In this document: positions 10,651-21,900 of the stretch, piece by piece
How the letters are laid out: every line of letters starts with the position of its first letter
Numbering within the stretch: position 1 is the stretch's first letter
DNA from: Hemibagrus wyckioides
Taxonomy: Eukaryota; Chordata; Actinopteri; Siluriformes; Bagridae
Assembly (NCBI RefSeq): GCF_019097595.1
Contig: NC_080734.1
Coordinates: 3,293,392-3,357,391 of the forward strand
Length of the DNA stretch: 64,000 nucleotides
Direction of reading: 5' to 3'
Program-made: the position numbers and the translations under genes
Notes under the pieces: generated by a model
Databases searched by the model: none
Told to the model about the DNA's origin: nothing
The model's input: only the letters and a program-made list of their open reading frames with translations

Positions 10651-11560
10651 ATTGCTTAATTGCAGCTTGACTTTATTCCCTGATGTAATAAACAGTCGTT
10701 GATGTACCGTAGATGCTGATGAATAGCTTTTGTAAAGATCCCATCCTTTTCACTCGTATATTGAATATAAATGACATCATGTCTAATGCCTCAGACGGTT
10801 TTATCGACTTGAACGGCGTATAAAACCTCGAACCTGCTCTGCTCTCACCTCCACTGAACTTTTTAAAAAAATCTCTGCAGCTCTTCGCTTCTCCACGTCC
10901 TCGTCTTCGGTCTAATCTCCGGGCCGAGCGCCGGTGCCAGTCTAACACGTACAATTAAGAGTAAGAAGTTCCACATCTCCTGATAATCAAGGAGGAACGT
11001 CTGGAGAAGGGAGTGAGTCATTACCCATGCAGAAGGAGTAAAAAGTGTGGAATTAATTGAGACAGCTAAACATTTACGTCTCTCCCTGAAGGGAAGGGTT
11101 TGATTGCACTCCTGCATTCGGAGGAGCTGATGAGGAGCTGGTTTCTGCTGTTTCACTGGAGACGTGAGAGCTTGTCAAGTAGAAGCTGGTGACAATGACA
11201 CACTGAGGAACACGTGTTACATTCCACTCGTCACGGAGTCATCAGGAGGCACGTGTGTCACGTGTGTGTTACGTTTTTTCCCGTTCGCTTCAATATTTTT
11301 CGATTGTAGAGGAGACTTCAAGACTTTTAAACAATAATTTAAAGTCCCAGCTTTACCAAACGTTCTGGAAAGTCTGAACTCGTTGTGATGGAACGTTCCA
11401 GTGGATTTTGCCATATGCTGCTGGCTCAAGCCCAGTTTTCTGTCAACGATCTGGTGAAAAAATAAAAAACATCCAGCTTGCTTTCTTTTCTTCCTCCTTC
11501 ACATTTATAATGTAAACGTGACGAAAAATTCATTTTAAATGTTTCATTTTTTTTATTCTG
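10651..11560. other. Unique sequence, no gene recognised
   Basis: Non-repetitive and of moderate GC. Two overlapping minus-strand open frames of 93 and 97 codons at 10673-11156 have no recognisable domain or splice structure and are not called. Confidence 0.35.
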
Positions 11561-12060
11561 ATTTTAAGATGGAAACCTTTCTCACACTAAACAAAAAAAA
11601 AAATTAAATCAGATTTAAAAAATAAATAAAAGATTGTATTTTATTTATTTTTTATTTTAAAAAGAAAGTGGAATTAAAGAATTCATTAGATGAGCAAAAA
11701 ATAAATAATAACTCTAAATACATACAAAAATCTTAAAAATATATCTATAACCATATGTCAGTGTTTTGTGTGGGTTTTTTTTCTATTATTATTTTCTTTC
11801 GCACTTAATTTCAATTTGTAAAATAAATTTGCAAATTGTTTTATTTTTCATTTTACAAAAATAAATATATAGATAAGTGGATATATAGATACTAGATCAA
11901 TAATAAAGAATGTTAAAATAAATAAATAAATCAGATTATAAAGAACTGACAAAAAAGCACTCCTCAAATAAAACATTTTAATTGTTAATAAATTAAAAAT
12001 TTTAAATTAAAAATTAAAAATTCATGGCATAAAGAAAATTAAAACACAATACAGTGTGGA
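11561..12060. repeat. A/T-rich low-complexity stretch
   Basis: Runs such as AAATAAATAAA, TTTTATTTATTTTTTATTTT and TTAAAAATTAAAAATT dominate. There is no fixed period. Confidence 0.8.
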
Positions 12061-12714
12061 AAAATACACATTTATAAAAGGTTTATTTCATTTTGTTATG
12101 AATTTCACATTAAATCCCCCTTCTAAAGACAAAATGTACAAAATGTGCCACGAGTGAAAACAAACTTTTTCCGAAGTTCATGTAAAAGAAGAAAATAAAC
12201 AAATTCACCCGATGCTAAAGCTGCTACAGGAACATGTTTATAACACAAGCTGCGAGAGTGCAGAGCCGATAAGCGAGTCGCCGTGTTGTGTTTTTTCCCT
12301 GCAGGCGACCAGGCAGTAAATTCCACCTCATCATCCTGACCCGTGTGTTGTCATGACGTCCAGGAATTTATGAAGCAATAGAAATCAGGCCTTTGGCTAA
12401 AACACTGCTGAACGAACCCAAGGAGTTTTTTTATTCTGCCAGGATGTAAACATGTCAAAACAGGAGCAACGGAAAACAGGAGCAACGTCTTTATGTCTGT
12501 GTTTTTTAGTGGAACGCTGAAAGAACGCTTTCACATCATTTCAGCTTTTCAGGAGTAATTACAGAAGCAACGACAAAACGCCTAATAAAAAAAAATAATT
12601 AGAGCTTTTAAGAACTCTCAGGAATTTGTTAACAATTTATACCGTCAGCTCCCTGATCCTGCCTCTGAGAAATAAATGCTTTTCACACACTTTCATACAT
12701 TAATTGTAAATTCC
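12061..12714. other. Unique sequence, no gene recognised
   Basis: Non-repetitive. A 67-codon minus-strand frame at 12123-12326 shows no known features. Confidence 0.35.
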
Positions 12715-13510
12715 TCACACACGATTCGATTATTTACACAACTGATTCACTTGTTTTCTAAAACGATTCTTACAAATGATTCATTTTTCACAAATATTTC
12801 TTAGAGATGATTCATTTCTTTTCACAAATGATTCACACAAGCAAATCTTTCCTTTCAAAAGTGATTCTTAAAAATTCACATTCACAAATGACTCTCACAA
12901 TTGATTCATTTATTTTCTCAAATGATTCTTACAAATGACTCATACACACAAATCGTTTTGTAAAAGATTCAAACACATCACTTTCACAAATGATTCTTAC
13001 AAATGATTCATTTATTTTCAGAAGTGATTCTAATACATTGTTCATTTATTTTCACAAATAATTCATTTCTTTTCACAAATGATTCATACACAAAAATTCT
13101 ACCTTTTCATAAAAGATTTTTACACATCACTTACTTTCACAAATGATTCTTACAGATGATTCATTTCTTTTCAGAAGTGATTCTAATACATTGTTCATTT
13201 ATTTTCACAAATAATTCTTAGAGATGATTCATTTCTTTTCACAAATAATTCATACACAAAAATTCTATCTTTTCATAAAAGATTTTTACACATCACTTAC
13301 TTTCACAAATGATTCTTACAGATGATTCATTTCTTTTCAGAAGTGATTCTTACACATCTCTTTTCCTGATTGAATCTAATATGTGGTACATTTACTTTCA
13401 CAAATGATTCTTAAACGTGATTCATTTATTTTTATAAGCAATTCTAACACATGATTTGTTTATTTACACAAATGATTCTGTATTTATTTTTCACGATTCC
13501 CATGTCCAAT
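12715..13510 (+). repeat. TGATTCATTT minisatellite, locus 1
   Basis: Degenerate units of about 33-38 bp built from TTCACAAATGATTCTTACA and ATGATTCATTTATTT. Some longer blocks repeat (13040-13180 resembles 13200-13340). The family recurs at 16723-17472, 58340-59950 and 60541-61020, and inverted at 24450-25060. Confidence 0.85.
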
Positions 13511-13915
13511 ACTGATCCAGTACTGAGCTTGTTCTAGTACCTGATGCCAAGTCCAGACTAAAATCGGATGAAAAACCTTGTTTTGTTTTGCTTTTGAATC
13601 CATGGTGCATTTCCATCTGTACTGTGAGCTTCCTTGAGTATTTTCATTCCTGCCATGTGTTACTGAAACTAAATAAACCCACAGGAAGCTTCAGCTGTAT
13701 TAAGAGTCTGAATTTTTATAGCTTCAATTTCAGATTATTATTTTATATCACATAAAAACTCCAGGCCTAGAGAAACCGACTCGGAGGATATATTAGGGAT
13801 AAAGATATACTGATAAATGCAAAAGATAAATAATAAAGCACGGAATTTTTCTAAAGAACTGTCAGATCCTAGCAGCTGGAGAACAGTGAAGACCAACTCA
13901 AGGCCATTGTGGCGC
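13511..13915. other. Unique sequence, no gene seen
   Basis: Non-repetitive. Open frames beginning here run into the CT microsatellite and are not credible. Confidence 0.4.
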
Positions 13916-13934
13916 TTTCTCTCTCGCTCTCTCA

Positions 13935-13993
<59 letters not shown>

Positions 13994-14012
13994 GCTCTCT
14001 CTCTCTCTCTCT
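13916..14012. repeat. (CT)n microsatellite
   Basis: Imperfect CTCTGTCTCT repeat. A second short (CT)n lies at 14050-14064, followed by an A-run. Confidence 0.95.
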
Positions 14013-14110
14013 TTACCCAACCCCCTCCATTTTTTTGTGCAAGACAGATCTCTCTCTCTCTCTCAAAAAAAAAAAAAAAGATGAGCACACTCGGCCACTC
14101 GGTGCATGCG

Positions 14111-14124
14111 GTCGCCATGGTTAC
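14111..14124. promoter_or_regulatory. RFX X-box-like motif
   Basis: GTCGCCATGGTTAC has a perfect left half (GTCGCC) and one mismatch on the right. It lies in a short GC-richer non-repetitive stretch. Confidence 0.3.
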
Positions 14125-14627
14125 GGGGTGGATGTGGCGAGAGCGTGCGGGATTCCTCACAGTCCGGTTGCTGTGTGGGTTGAGACATCGCTTCCTCTGA
14201 GGCACAACGAGGTGGAAAATCATGGTTGAGGTTTTTTGTTTTGTTTTTTCTCAGCGAGGCCGGACCGAGACCCTGCCACAGGTCTGCGGATAAACTCAGG
14301 AAGTCAAACGGAGCTGGAGGAGAATCTCTTACATCAGGGACAGAAAGTTCGGGTGGCTTTGAGAATTGAATTTACGTCTGCAATCAGAGAAAGAGCGCTC
14401 ATCCGAGGAGATTCGATTAAACGTCATGCCTTTTACTAAAATAATACAATTTTCTGGGAAAACTCACAGTATTTACGGCAAATTGAGTGCGATTTGGAAC
14501 AAACGAGGGAAATAAAATGTACGTAAAAATAAACTCCAAGGCTGCTCACGCTGTTTTAAAGAAAATGATCCGAATTTATATCTGTGATATCTGTTGAATC
14601 GGGAATCCTATAAATAATTACACTAAA
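14125..14627. other. Unique sequence, no gene recognised
   Basis: A T-rich run ends in TTTTTTCTCAG at about 14244-14254, which resembles a splice acceptor, and is followed by GC-richer sequence with an open frame to 14439. No convincing paired donor or protein similarity is seen. Confidence 0.3.
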
Positions 14628-14714
14628 ATGTTCACTTGCTGCGTAATACATCCCACCCACTAACAGGTGCCATGATGAGGAGATCATCAGTCTTATTCAC
14701 TTCACCTGGCAGTG
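14628..14714 (-). mobile_element. 5' end fragment of a CACCGATCAG-family Tc1
   Basis: ACTTGCTGCGTAATACATCC, CACTAACAGGTGCCATGATG and CTTATTCACTTCACCTGGCA are the reverse complement of the 5' region seen at 29735-29820. It abuts the next Tc1 through a TA microsatellite. Confidence 0.8.
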
Positions 14715-14732
14715 TATATATATATATATATA
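14715..14732. repeat. (TA)n microsatellite
   Basis: Short TA run between two Tc1 pieces. It replaces the outermost left inverted repeat of the element to its right. Confidence 0.9.
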
Positions 14733-16194
14733 AATTTCAGGATGCACCGAAAATGCACTATAACCTTTCCAGGTGAACTTAATTTGACCTTCTCTACACT
14801 TTTGAATGCTCATGTCCAACTGTTCAGTGTTTCAGTACTTTTTGCAGAACTTGCTGTTCTCTAACAAGGAGCTTAACGGCAAAATTCACAACTGATGTTT
14901 GATCCATGAATCGACCAATAAATTTCCTGGTTCAATTAGAATTGGTATTTAAACAGTCCTCTTCATCATGCTGTTCACATTTTGACATCATGAGACCAAG
15001 ACCACACCTAACAATTGATCAACAGAACCTCACCATTGTGAGGCTTCAAACAGGATGTTCTCAGAGGGAAGTGGCCACTGAGCTTAGAGTGTCACAGAGT
15101 GTCATCAGCAGGTTGGGACAGAGATACAGAGAGACTGGAAGAGTCACAGAAAGGCATAGAAGTGGACGTCCTTTGGCCACATCCCACGTCGATGACCGCT
15201 TCATTGTGAACAGTGCCCTGCGGAACCGGATAATGAATGCCACTCAACTCCAGGCACATTAAAGGGAGGTCAGAGGCACCCAAGTGTCACGTTTCAAGAC
15301 CATTCGAAACCGTTTACATCAGCGTGGTCTGAGTGCTAGACGACCTGCAAGGGTACCTGACCACACCACCAGACACAGGCGTCATCGTCTTGCATGGGCC
15401 AGGGAGCATTTTTGCTGGACGAGGGACTGGTGGGCCTCAGTGCTGTTCTCTGATGAAAGTTGATTCACGTTGAGCAGAAATGATGGCCGCCAGCGATGTT
15501 GGAGACATCAAGGAGAGCGCTATGCATCAGCCACTGTTGTGGTGGTGTTACAGTCTGGGCAGGTGTGTCCACTCAATACAGAACTGCCCTACATCTTGTG
15601 AATGGTACAGTGACAAGCCAATACTACCTGAATAACATCATTAATCCAGTCATTGTGCCCCTGCATGAACAACACAGGCCTAATTTCATCTTCATGGATG
15701 ACAATGCTCCAGCTCATCGAGGTCGCATCATTAGGGAACGGCTGCTGGAGGCTGGGGTACCTCAAATGGAGTGGCCTGCACTTTCTCCAGACCTGAATCC
15801 CATAGAAAACCTCTGGGATCAGCCGAGTCGCCGTGTAGAGGCTCGTAACCCTGCACCCCAGAACCTCAATGACCTGAGGGCCGCCCTTCAAGAAGAGTGG
15901 AATGCCATGCCTCAGCAGACAATAAGTCGACTCATGAACAGCATGAGACGTCGTTGTCAAGCTGTAATTGATGGTCAAGGGCACATGACAAATTATTGAG
16001 ACATTGCCATTTTTTGTTGTGGTATACCCACCACTGTTGTTGGCTTTTGTTTCAATAAATTGTTTGAGATGAGGAAATCACCATCGCAGCTTCTACTTAA
16101 ATGCCCGACTTTCATGATATAAGATCACTGTAGTGTGAACTTTTTACATTTTCCATAAATTTCACACAAAAGCCAAATATACTTTTTGTGAGTA

Positions 16195-16197
<3 letters not shown>
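14733..16197 (+). mobile_element. Tc1/mariner transposon, second family, 5' end lost
   Basis: The right end reads ACTTTTTGTGAGTAGTG followed by TA, and its complement would start CACTACTCACAAAAAGT. The corresponding left terminus is missing, replaced by a TA microsatellite; the recognisable body starts at AAATTTCAGGATGCACC. It encloses a broken DD34E transposase. The element is unlike the CACTATATTG and CACCGATCAG families in this window. Confidence 0.88.
14990..15999 (+). pseudogene. Broken Tc1-like DD34E transposase
   Basis: ATG at 14990 (MRPRPHLTI) opens a frame with a helix-turn-helix region (QREVATELRVSQSVISRL) and a basic linker (HRSGRPLA). Lesions visible are TAA at 15260-15262, TGA at 15461-15463 just after the first catalytic Asp (LFSDES), and a frameshift with loss of a few codons near 15540-15555. 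After the shift the frame runs to 15999 with TVWAGVS, MDDNAPAH (second Asp) and LNPIENLWDQ (Glu, 34 residues later). The region spans about the normal Tc1 transposase length. Function would be DNA cleavage and transfer, but this copy cannot make it. Confidence 0.9.
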
Positions 16198-16283
<86 letters not shown>

Positions 16284-16287
16284 GAAA
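16198..16287. repeat. (TA)n then (GA)n compound microsatellite
   Basis: About 20 TA units starting at the Tc1 target site run directly into about 20 GA units. The short open frame across it is an artefact. Confidence 0.97.
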
Positions 16288-16589
16288 AATCTTTTTCTAC
16301 TACTTACTACTTACTTGTATGAACTGAGAGCTCTTTTCTTCCAACTGACTCCGCCCACTAGAACAAATCATGTTCCAATCCATAATAAATGAAGACTGAT
16401 TCATTCCAGTGGAACAGATGTTGGGAATGAAATCACTTCCTCATCGTTTTGTGAACAGAGAGACAGATCATGATTAAGCTTCTGAGAGGAATGCCAGTAA
16501 GAGTCATGAACACATTCCTAACACATACATGACAGTACACTACCCTTTATAGCAGGCTTTGTTATGCATTATGAATACTCCATGCATTA
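16288..16589. other. Unique sequence, no gene seen
   Basis: Non-repetitive apart from CATTATGAAT words near its end. Confidence 0.4.
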
Positions 16590-16722
16590 TGAATGTCTAT
16601 ACTGTTGAATCTTGGATTCTGATTGGTCATAAATTGTTGATTCATTTCCTACAACAGCAGATCTGACAGTAGTGCAGGGTTCCATTACTGTAATTTCCTC
16701 GTCCTCTAACATGTTATCGTTT
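16590..16722 (+). repeat. Dispersed repeat (GATTGGTC family), left part
   Basis: CTGTTGAATCTTGGATTCTG, ATTGGTCATAAATTGTTGAT, CAACAGCAGATCTGACAGTA and GTGCAGGGTTC match the minus-strand copy at 22380-22500. It ends at GTTATCGTTT (16713-16722), and the sequence resumes after the minisatellite at a second GTTATCGTTT. Confidence 0.7.
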
Positions 16723-17472
16723 AATCATTCGTTTATTTTCACAGGTGATCCTTACATGTGATTCATTTATTTTCCCAAATGAATCATATATATGGTTTAT
16801 TTATTTTCACAAAAGATATTTAGAAAGTGATTCATTTATTTTCAAAAGTGATCCTTACACAATTTATTTATTTCCCAAAACGAATATTATGACTCATTTA
16901 ATGACTCATTTATTTTTACAAATGATTCTTACAAATGATTCATTATTTTTACAAATAATTCTAAATATTCTTCAAATAAAAATTCTTTTTTTTTGACGTG
17001 ATGATTTACTTATTTAAGTTCTCCATACATGTGATTTATTTATTTCCCAAAATGATTTGAACAAATGGCTAATTCATTTTCACAATGATTCATTACTTGT
17101 ACAAACGATTCTTACATAGGATTTCTTTATTTTCATGAGAGTAAACAATTTATTAATTTTCAAATGTGATTCTTATAAATGATTCATTTATCTTCCCCAA
17201 ATAATTCTTACACATAAATTCTTATTTTTTTCACATTTGACACATAATTTTTGCACATGATTCATATGTTTTCTAAAGTGATCCTTATACGTGATTCATT
17301 TATTTCCCAAAATGATTCTTTCAAATGGTTCATTTATTTTCATAAACGATTCTAAGAAATGATTCATTTATTTTCATAAGCAATTCTTACATATGATTCA
17401 ATTCATGCTGAAATGAGATGAATTTACATTTGAATTCTTTCTTTTCGCACGTGATTCTTACACATGATTCAC
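16723..17472 (+). repeat. TGATTCATTT minisatellite, locus 2
   Basis: Degenerate 33-38 bp units with ATTTATTTTCACAAATGATT and TTACACATGATTCATTT. It separates two parts of a dispersed repeat, each bordered by GTTATCGTTT (16713-16722 and 17473-17482). Confidence 0.85.
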
Positions 17473-17510
17473 GTTATCGTTTCCATAGGAACAAGTAGAG
17501 AGGAAGGAAT
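17473..17510 (+). repeat. Dispersed repeat (GATTGGTC family), right part
   Basis: GTTATCGTTTCCATAGGAAC matches, in reverse, the end seen at 21858-21880 (GTTGCTATGGAAACGGTAAC). This is where the 16590-16722 repeat continues after the array. Confidence 0.55.
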
Positions 17511-18831
17511 CCCGCTGTTGGTGGCTGTAATCACCGCTGAGCTCAGAGTCTGCGCTGAATAATAAACCTAAACGCCGGTTCCTTGGTGTTTGTTAGCACA
17601 GATTTCCCCTACACATCTCGTGTAGCCAGAAATACACAGCAGGTTAGGTTCAGCTCATTGAATCGTGTTCTCAACGCAATTATTTCGCTTGGAGGTCGGG
17701 GCACTCACAGACCGTCTGCATCCAATTGTTTTGGCCTCCAGTCAAGCATGATTGCTGAGTTCACGCCTGCCAAACGAACCACACTGTGCCCGTAAACACG
17801 GCAGCAGAGACCCCGCAGAAGTTCAGCAATTCTGAGATTTCTGGGGTTTTATTTCATTCTCTTCTCTCTCTTTTGACTCTGATAGGTCACACCGCTACAG
17901 TAGGACGCTTCACTAAAAACTCAGTCAGTCGTTTAATCTGATCCATTTATTATTAGTTCATTCACTTCCTACTGTATGTCTGTGGGAGGATGTAGACCAG
18001 ACAAGGAGGAAGAGAAAGTGAGGAGAAAGGTGAGGAGAAGCAGAACGCTGGCAGATGGAGAAGAAGTTTGCCAAAATATAAATAACAATGAAAAATAAAC
18101 AAAATATGGCACTTGGTGAAAAGGAGAACAAAACTGTGCTGTTAGATTCAGTAAAGATTTTACAGATAATCAACTTTTCTATTCTAAATTAGCTGCAGCA
18201 TTGAGAGGCAGGCAGAAAGACAGCAAAACTAGCGAAACATTAGCTAAGTAATGCTAAGCAATTCTTTTATATCAGCAATATATACTTTGCATTGTTTTTT
18301 TCCAATCTATATGTTGACTAGCAAAGGATGTTGAAAGAAGATCTGGCACTTTATTCCGTTAACGATCCAGCTAACAATCCAGCTCATCATTTACAAGCTA
18401 GGCTACATTTGTAATGCTTCTGTTGTCGCTAACTTAAAAAACAAAACAAAGAACTAGCCATCTTAATTTGGAAAATTAAAAGCTACAGCTTTAGCTCTGA
18501 TGCTGGAGACTCCTTACACTGATGTCTCCTTACCCTGGAGAAAACCAAGGTAATATCGGTGATTTTTCTAGTGAATTCATGACGAAAGAGCCGTCACTAT
18601 AGCAACGACATCGGAATCCGTATCGACACCTTCGATAATAAAATGAGTTCAGAGGAATTTAATAGAACAGGCGACTCCTGAATGGAGATCTTCGAGGTCG
18701 CTCGCTCTTTGTGAAATGAGAATGTGGAAAATAAACCCTATTTTATTTCAGGGCTCTGTTTCCCATCAGTAAGCTCGCATTCAGAGCTTTTCTCCACCGG
18801 GAGAGAAAAGTGTACGGGAAATGGGTGTTAA
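17511..18831. other. Unique sequence, no gene recognised
   Basis: Non-repetitive over more than 1.2 kb. Open frames of about 70 codons (17583-17795 plus; 17958-18173 minus) show no known features. Confidence 0.35.
18593..18606. promoter_or_regulatory. RFX X-box-like motif
   Basis: GTCACTATAGCAAC has a perfect right half (AGCAAC) and one mismatch on the left. Confidence 0.3.

Positions 18832-18867
<36 letters not shown>
18832..18867. repeat. (GA)n microsatellite
   Basis: Uninterrupted GA repeat after AAAG. Confidence 0.97.
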
Positions 18868-18869
<2 letters not shown>

Positions 18870-19469
18870 ATTTTGTCACTTGGATTCTTCAGCTCAGCTA
18901 TCAGTGGGATTTCATGACCCGAGTCTACGGCGTGTCTGAAAGCAGCCTTTGAGCCGAGCCCGTGTGCAGACGAGCGACGCATGGCTGCACTTCAATCACC
19001 AGCATGGAAAGAGGAACAGCACTGAGAGGGAGGATAAAGTGCAGCGTAGCACCACGTCGACGCGCAACGACACGACAGAGAGAGAGACGAGATTAATGCT
19101 GCGAATGAATATTCATGAATATTCATCAACCTCGCTGGCTCCTGGGCGCTAATCCTACTGTAGGTTAACAGGAAGTTGTGCCGAACTCCAGTCTCAGTCT
19201 CGTGTCTCTCTTCCTGTCCTACACCAACTTTAAGACAGTGTGTAATTTTATTAAGTGTCAGAACATCAGTAAATTGAGCTGTACTACATCCTGGGGTGAT
19301 TTTTATGCACACCCGGCAGGATTAACGCACTTCAGATGAATCCTGGTACACAGGGGTGGAGTGAAAATAGTTCATAAACTAGTATTATGAAATACATTAG
19401 GATGAACAAATGAGGACACGTCCAGAACAGCATCAGGACCAGGCCTCATGTCCATAAAAACTTTCCAGG
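18868..19469. other. Unique sequence, no gene recognised
   Basis: Non-repetitive, somewhat GC-richer around 18900-19090. Short open frames on both strands are not supported by anything else. Confidence 0.35.
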
Positions 19470-19695
19470 AAGTGATGCCATAGAAGAACTATTTCTGGTT
19501 CTTCAAAGAACCTTTCAGCAAATGGTTCCTAAAACCCATTTTTCTTTAGTATCATTAAGAACTTTTTATAGTCCAAGGAACCCTTTTCTGCTACACAGAA
19601 CCTTGCAATGGAAAGGTTCCATGGATGTTAAAGGTTCTGAATAGAACCATCGACTCAAGACAGAAAACCATTCTTGAACCAACAAGAACCAACAG
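19470..19695. repeat. AGAACC-rich dispersed repeat, copy A
   Basis: GTGATGCCATAGAAGAAC, AAAGAACCTTTCAGCAAATG, TTTAGTATCATTAAGAAC, AATGGAAAGGTTCC and TTAAAGGTTCTGAATAGAAC match copies at 33110-33521, 33660-33975 and 36895-37905. AGAACC or GGTTCT occurs every 20-40 bp in both orientations. Confidence 0.85.
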
Positions 19696-19699
19696 CGTT

Positions 19700-20335
19700 G
19701 TGGAACTGAATCAGACAGGTAAAGGTGTTGAAGGTGTGTAGCTCAGGTGAGCAGACTCAGGAGGAGGCTCAGATGCTCCTGTATCTTCTACCAAAGGAAA
19801 GTCCATGAGCTCAGAGAGTAAGGTCATCCCTGGATAAGGTTGTTGTATGAGGTCTCAGTGGTTGGTAGAGAACCACAAGGTGAAGCAGAACTGAAGAAGA
19901 AGAAGAACTGAGGGCAATATCACCACGAAGGTTCTGAGGATGGACGAGAGTTTGTTTCTCTTCTTCTTGACCTTCTTGGCTAGACAGGTGGTGTTTACAG
20001 TCCAGGAGAAGTCCTTCATCATGTGCACACCAAGGTTATAACTCATGAGCGGTCTTCTCCGGTCTTCCTGAAGTTGACAATAAGATTTTTGGTCTTATCA
20101 GTGAAACAGAATACACCACACAGCCAGCGAGCTTCTCCACCTCCTCTCTGTATGCTGACTCATCAGTGCTGCTGACGACGCCCATGATGGTAGAGTCATC
20201 ATCATCAGTCAGTGTGAACAGTAGCGGACTGAGAACGCAGCCCTGAGGAGCGCCGAGGATCAGTATGCTGGTGCTGGTCCAGGATCCAGGTGTAGATGGA
20301 GGTGCTCAAACCCAGTAGGCTCTGGATTAGGGGTT
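19700..20335 (-). pseudogene. Decayed LINE reverse transcriptase (L2/Rex1-like)
   Basis: Read on the minus strand from about 20335, three frames in succession give reverse-transcriptase motifs: QGCVLSPLLFTL at about 20212-20252 (the GxxQG region and following hydrophobic stretch), then TDDDDSTIMG where the FADD catalytic box should lie, then TDESAYREEVEKLAGWC, TDKTKNLIVNFRK and, in the open frame 20046-19855, LGVHMMKDFSWTVNTT. This order is that of the RT palm and thumb of teleost L2/Rex1-type non-LTR elements. Sequence between the GxxQG and FADD regions is collapsed and several frameshifts are present, so it is inactive. The clade is inferred from recalled motifs. Confidence 0.75.
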
Positions 20336-20447
20336 AGTTAAGTGTTCTTGGAAGATGTTTTTGTTTTTTTCCCTTTTGTAATGAATTCTGTTGCCTGGAT
20401 TGAAGCAGGAACTCAATTTTGCAGAGTGACACTCAGGTTCTGAAAAG

Positions 20448-20602
20448 GGACATTACATTTCTGGCATTTGGCAGATGCCTTTATCTTGAGCAAATTACAT
20501 TTTCAGGGTTAAAACCCTTGTTCAGGGGCCCAGCATTGGCAGCTTGGAGGACCTGGGATTCAAACTCACAATCTTCCAATCAGTAGCCCAACACCTTAAC
20601 CT
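20448..20602 (-). mobile_element. tRNA-derived SINE
   Basis: Read on the minus strand, GTGAGTTTGAATCCC (complement of 20552-20566 area) is a B box, and GGTTAAGGTGTTGGGCTACT precedes it near the A box. The body GGGCCCCTGAACAAGGG and the distal GGCATTTGGCAGATGCC are typical of a very abundant teleost SINE. Confidence 0.8.
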
Positions 20603-21359
20603 CTTTCTTTGGACCCTTGGGACCCCCGGGATCTCACTGAGTAAGCAGTAAGTAAGTCAGTGTTGAGGTAGCAGGGATGATGCTTTTCTAGAAAAGGTCA
20701 ATATCAGTCCATTTATGAACCCAATCTTTCAAAGCGAGACAGAAAACGAAGGAGAGAAACAGGAAAGTGACCCAGACTGCCCTCTCGTCATGGCACAGCC
20801 TGAGAAAACACCCCAACAAGGAACTCCATTACTGCTAATGGTGTGTGTTTGCTCGTGCTGTTGAGGAAATCAGTGCGGTTAATTCGCCCCGGCGTCTCCC
20901 AGCAGCCAGCGGCCAGCGTGTCAGCGGGTCGGAGAAGGACATTATCTGATTTCACACTGTTTGTTACGCTCAATGACACACAGCATCGCCGCTGCTCCTG
21001 CAAAATTATTGCAAGAGAAAAATATTCAGCGGAGCCGTGATGGCATTCCGGCATCTGGAACACATCAGAACCGGATTTTTACACATTAACACGTTTAAAT
21101 CAACTCATTAGCACCGTTTGGATTTTCAGAAGCTGATTACGAGGCTCTGTTTTTTTTCTCAGAAGCAGAGATGGACAGCAGTACAGATCAGATGATTTCC
21201 TGCACTGACACCACGAAATCCACTTCCTTCTTATACACAAGGGGTGCCAAAACATTCGCACCTTCACATTATGTCGGATAAAATGGAATGTGAGAGAGTT
21301 GTTGATTATCTGGGAAATAAGCTTGCTTCACTGCAGCAAAACAATCACTGATCCATTAA
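20603..21359. other. Unique sequence, no gene recognised
   Basis: Non-repetitive and GC-richer at 20850-21060. Overlapping frames on both strands there lack recognisable domains. Candidate conserved non-coding or exonic sequence, not resolvable here. Confidence 0.35.
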
Positions 21360-21614
21360 GAAAGAAAAAAAAAACAGAAACAGATGTTAGGAAAAAAAGG
21401 ATGAAGAAGGGGAAAAAAACAGGTTTTAGAGTGAAGGAAAAAAAAGAATAGTCCAAAAAGTGATGGAAGACTGCAAAAGTAAAAAAAAAATAATGAAATA
21501 AATTTAAAAAAATTATATTATATTAACTAGATAAAGTAAGTAAATAAATAAATTAGTTTATGCATAAATTCAATTGCTGGTATTTTTAAACTGATTTTAC
21601 CCTAAACTAATCTA

Positions 21615-21661
<47 letters not shown>
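21360..21661. repeat. A-rich stretch ending in (ATT)n
   Basis: A-rich low complexity at 21360-21545, then a clean ATT array at about 21617-21661. Confidence 0.85.
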
Positions 21662-21663
<2 letters not shown>

Positions 21664-21839
21664 TTATTTATATCGATTTATAGATACATTATTTGTACAT
21701 TATATTCATATAGAACCCTACAGCAGCTATAAACGCTCCTTCCTTCACCATGTCTCTTTTTTTCCTATCTCTTGAAGCTTTATATCTGAGTGTTACACGG
21801 CGCTGACACTGGAGATTCCTTCCATGAATATTAAAATGA

Positions 21840-21900
21840 AGTACTTGGGAAGGAGCTGTTGCTATGGAAACGGTAACGTATCAGAAGGACCGTGTTAATA
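21840..21900 (-). repeat. Dispersed repeat (GATTGGTC family), distal part
   Basis: GTTGCTATGGAAACGGTAAC and ACCGTGTTAATA belong to the end of the repeat whose other part is 22380-22500. A Tc1 derivative separates the two at a TA. Confidence 0.6.
21858..21871. promoter_or_regulatory. RFX X-box-like motif inside a dispersed repeat
   Basis: GTTGCTATGGAAAC matches the X-box with one mismatch in each half. It is repeat-borne, like the one at 9624-9637. Confidence 0.3.

Noticed and set aside
13738..14229. Overlapping frames of 106-161 codons on both strands
   Set aside because: They depend on a CT/GA microsatellite; no recognisable domain.
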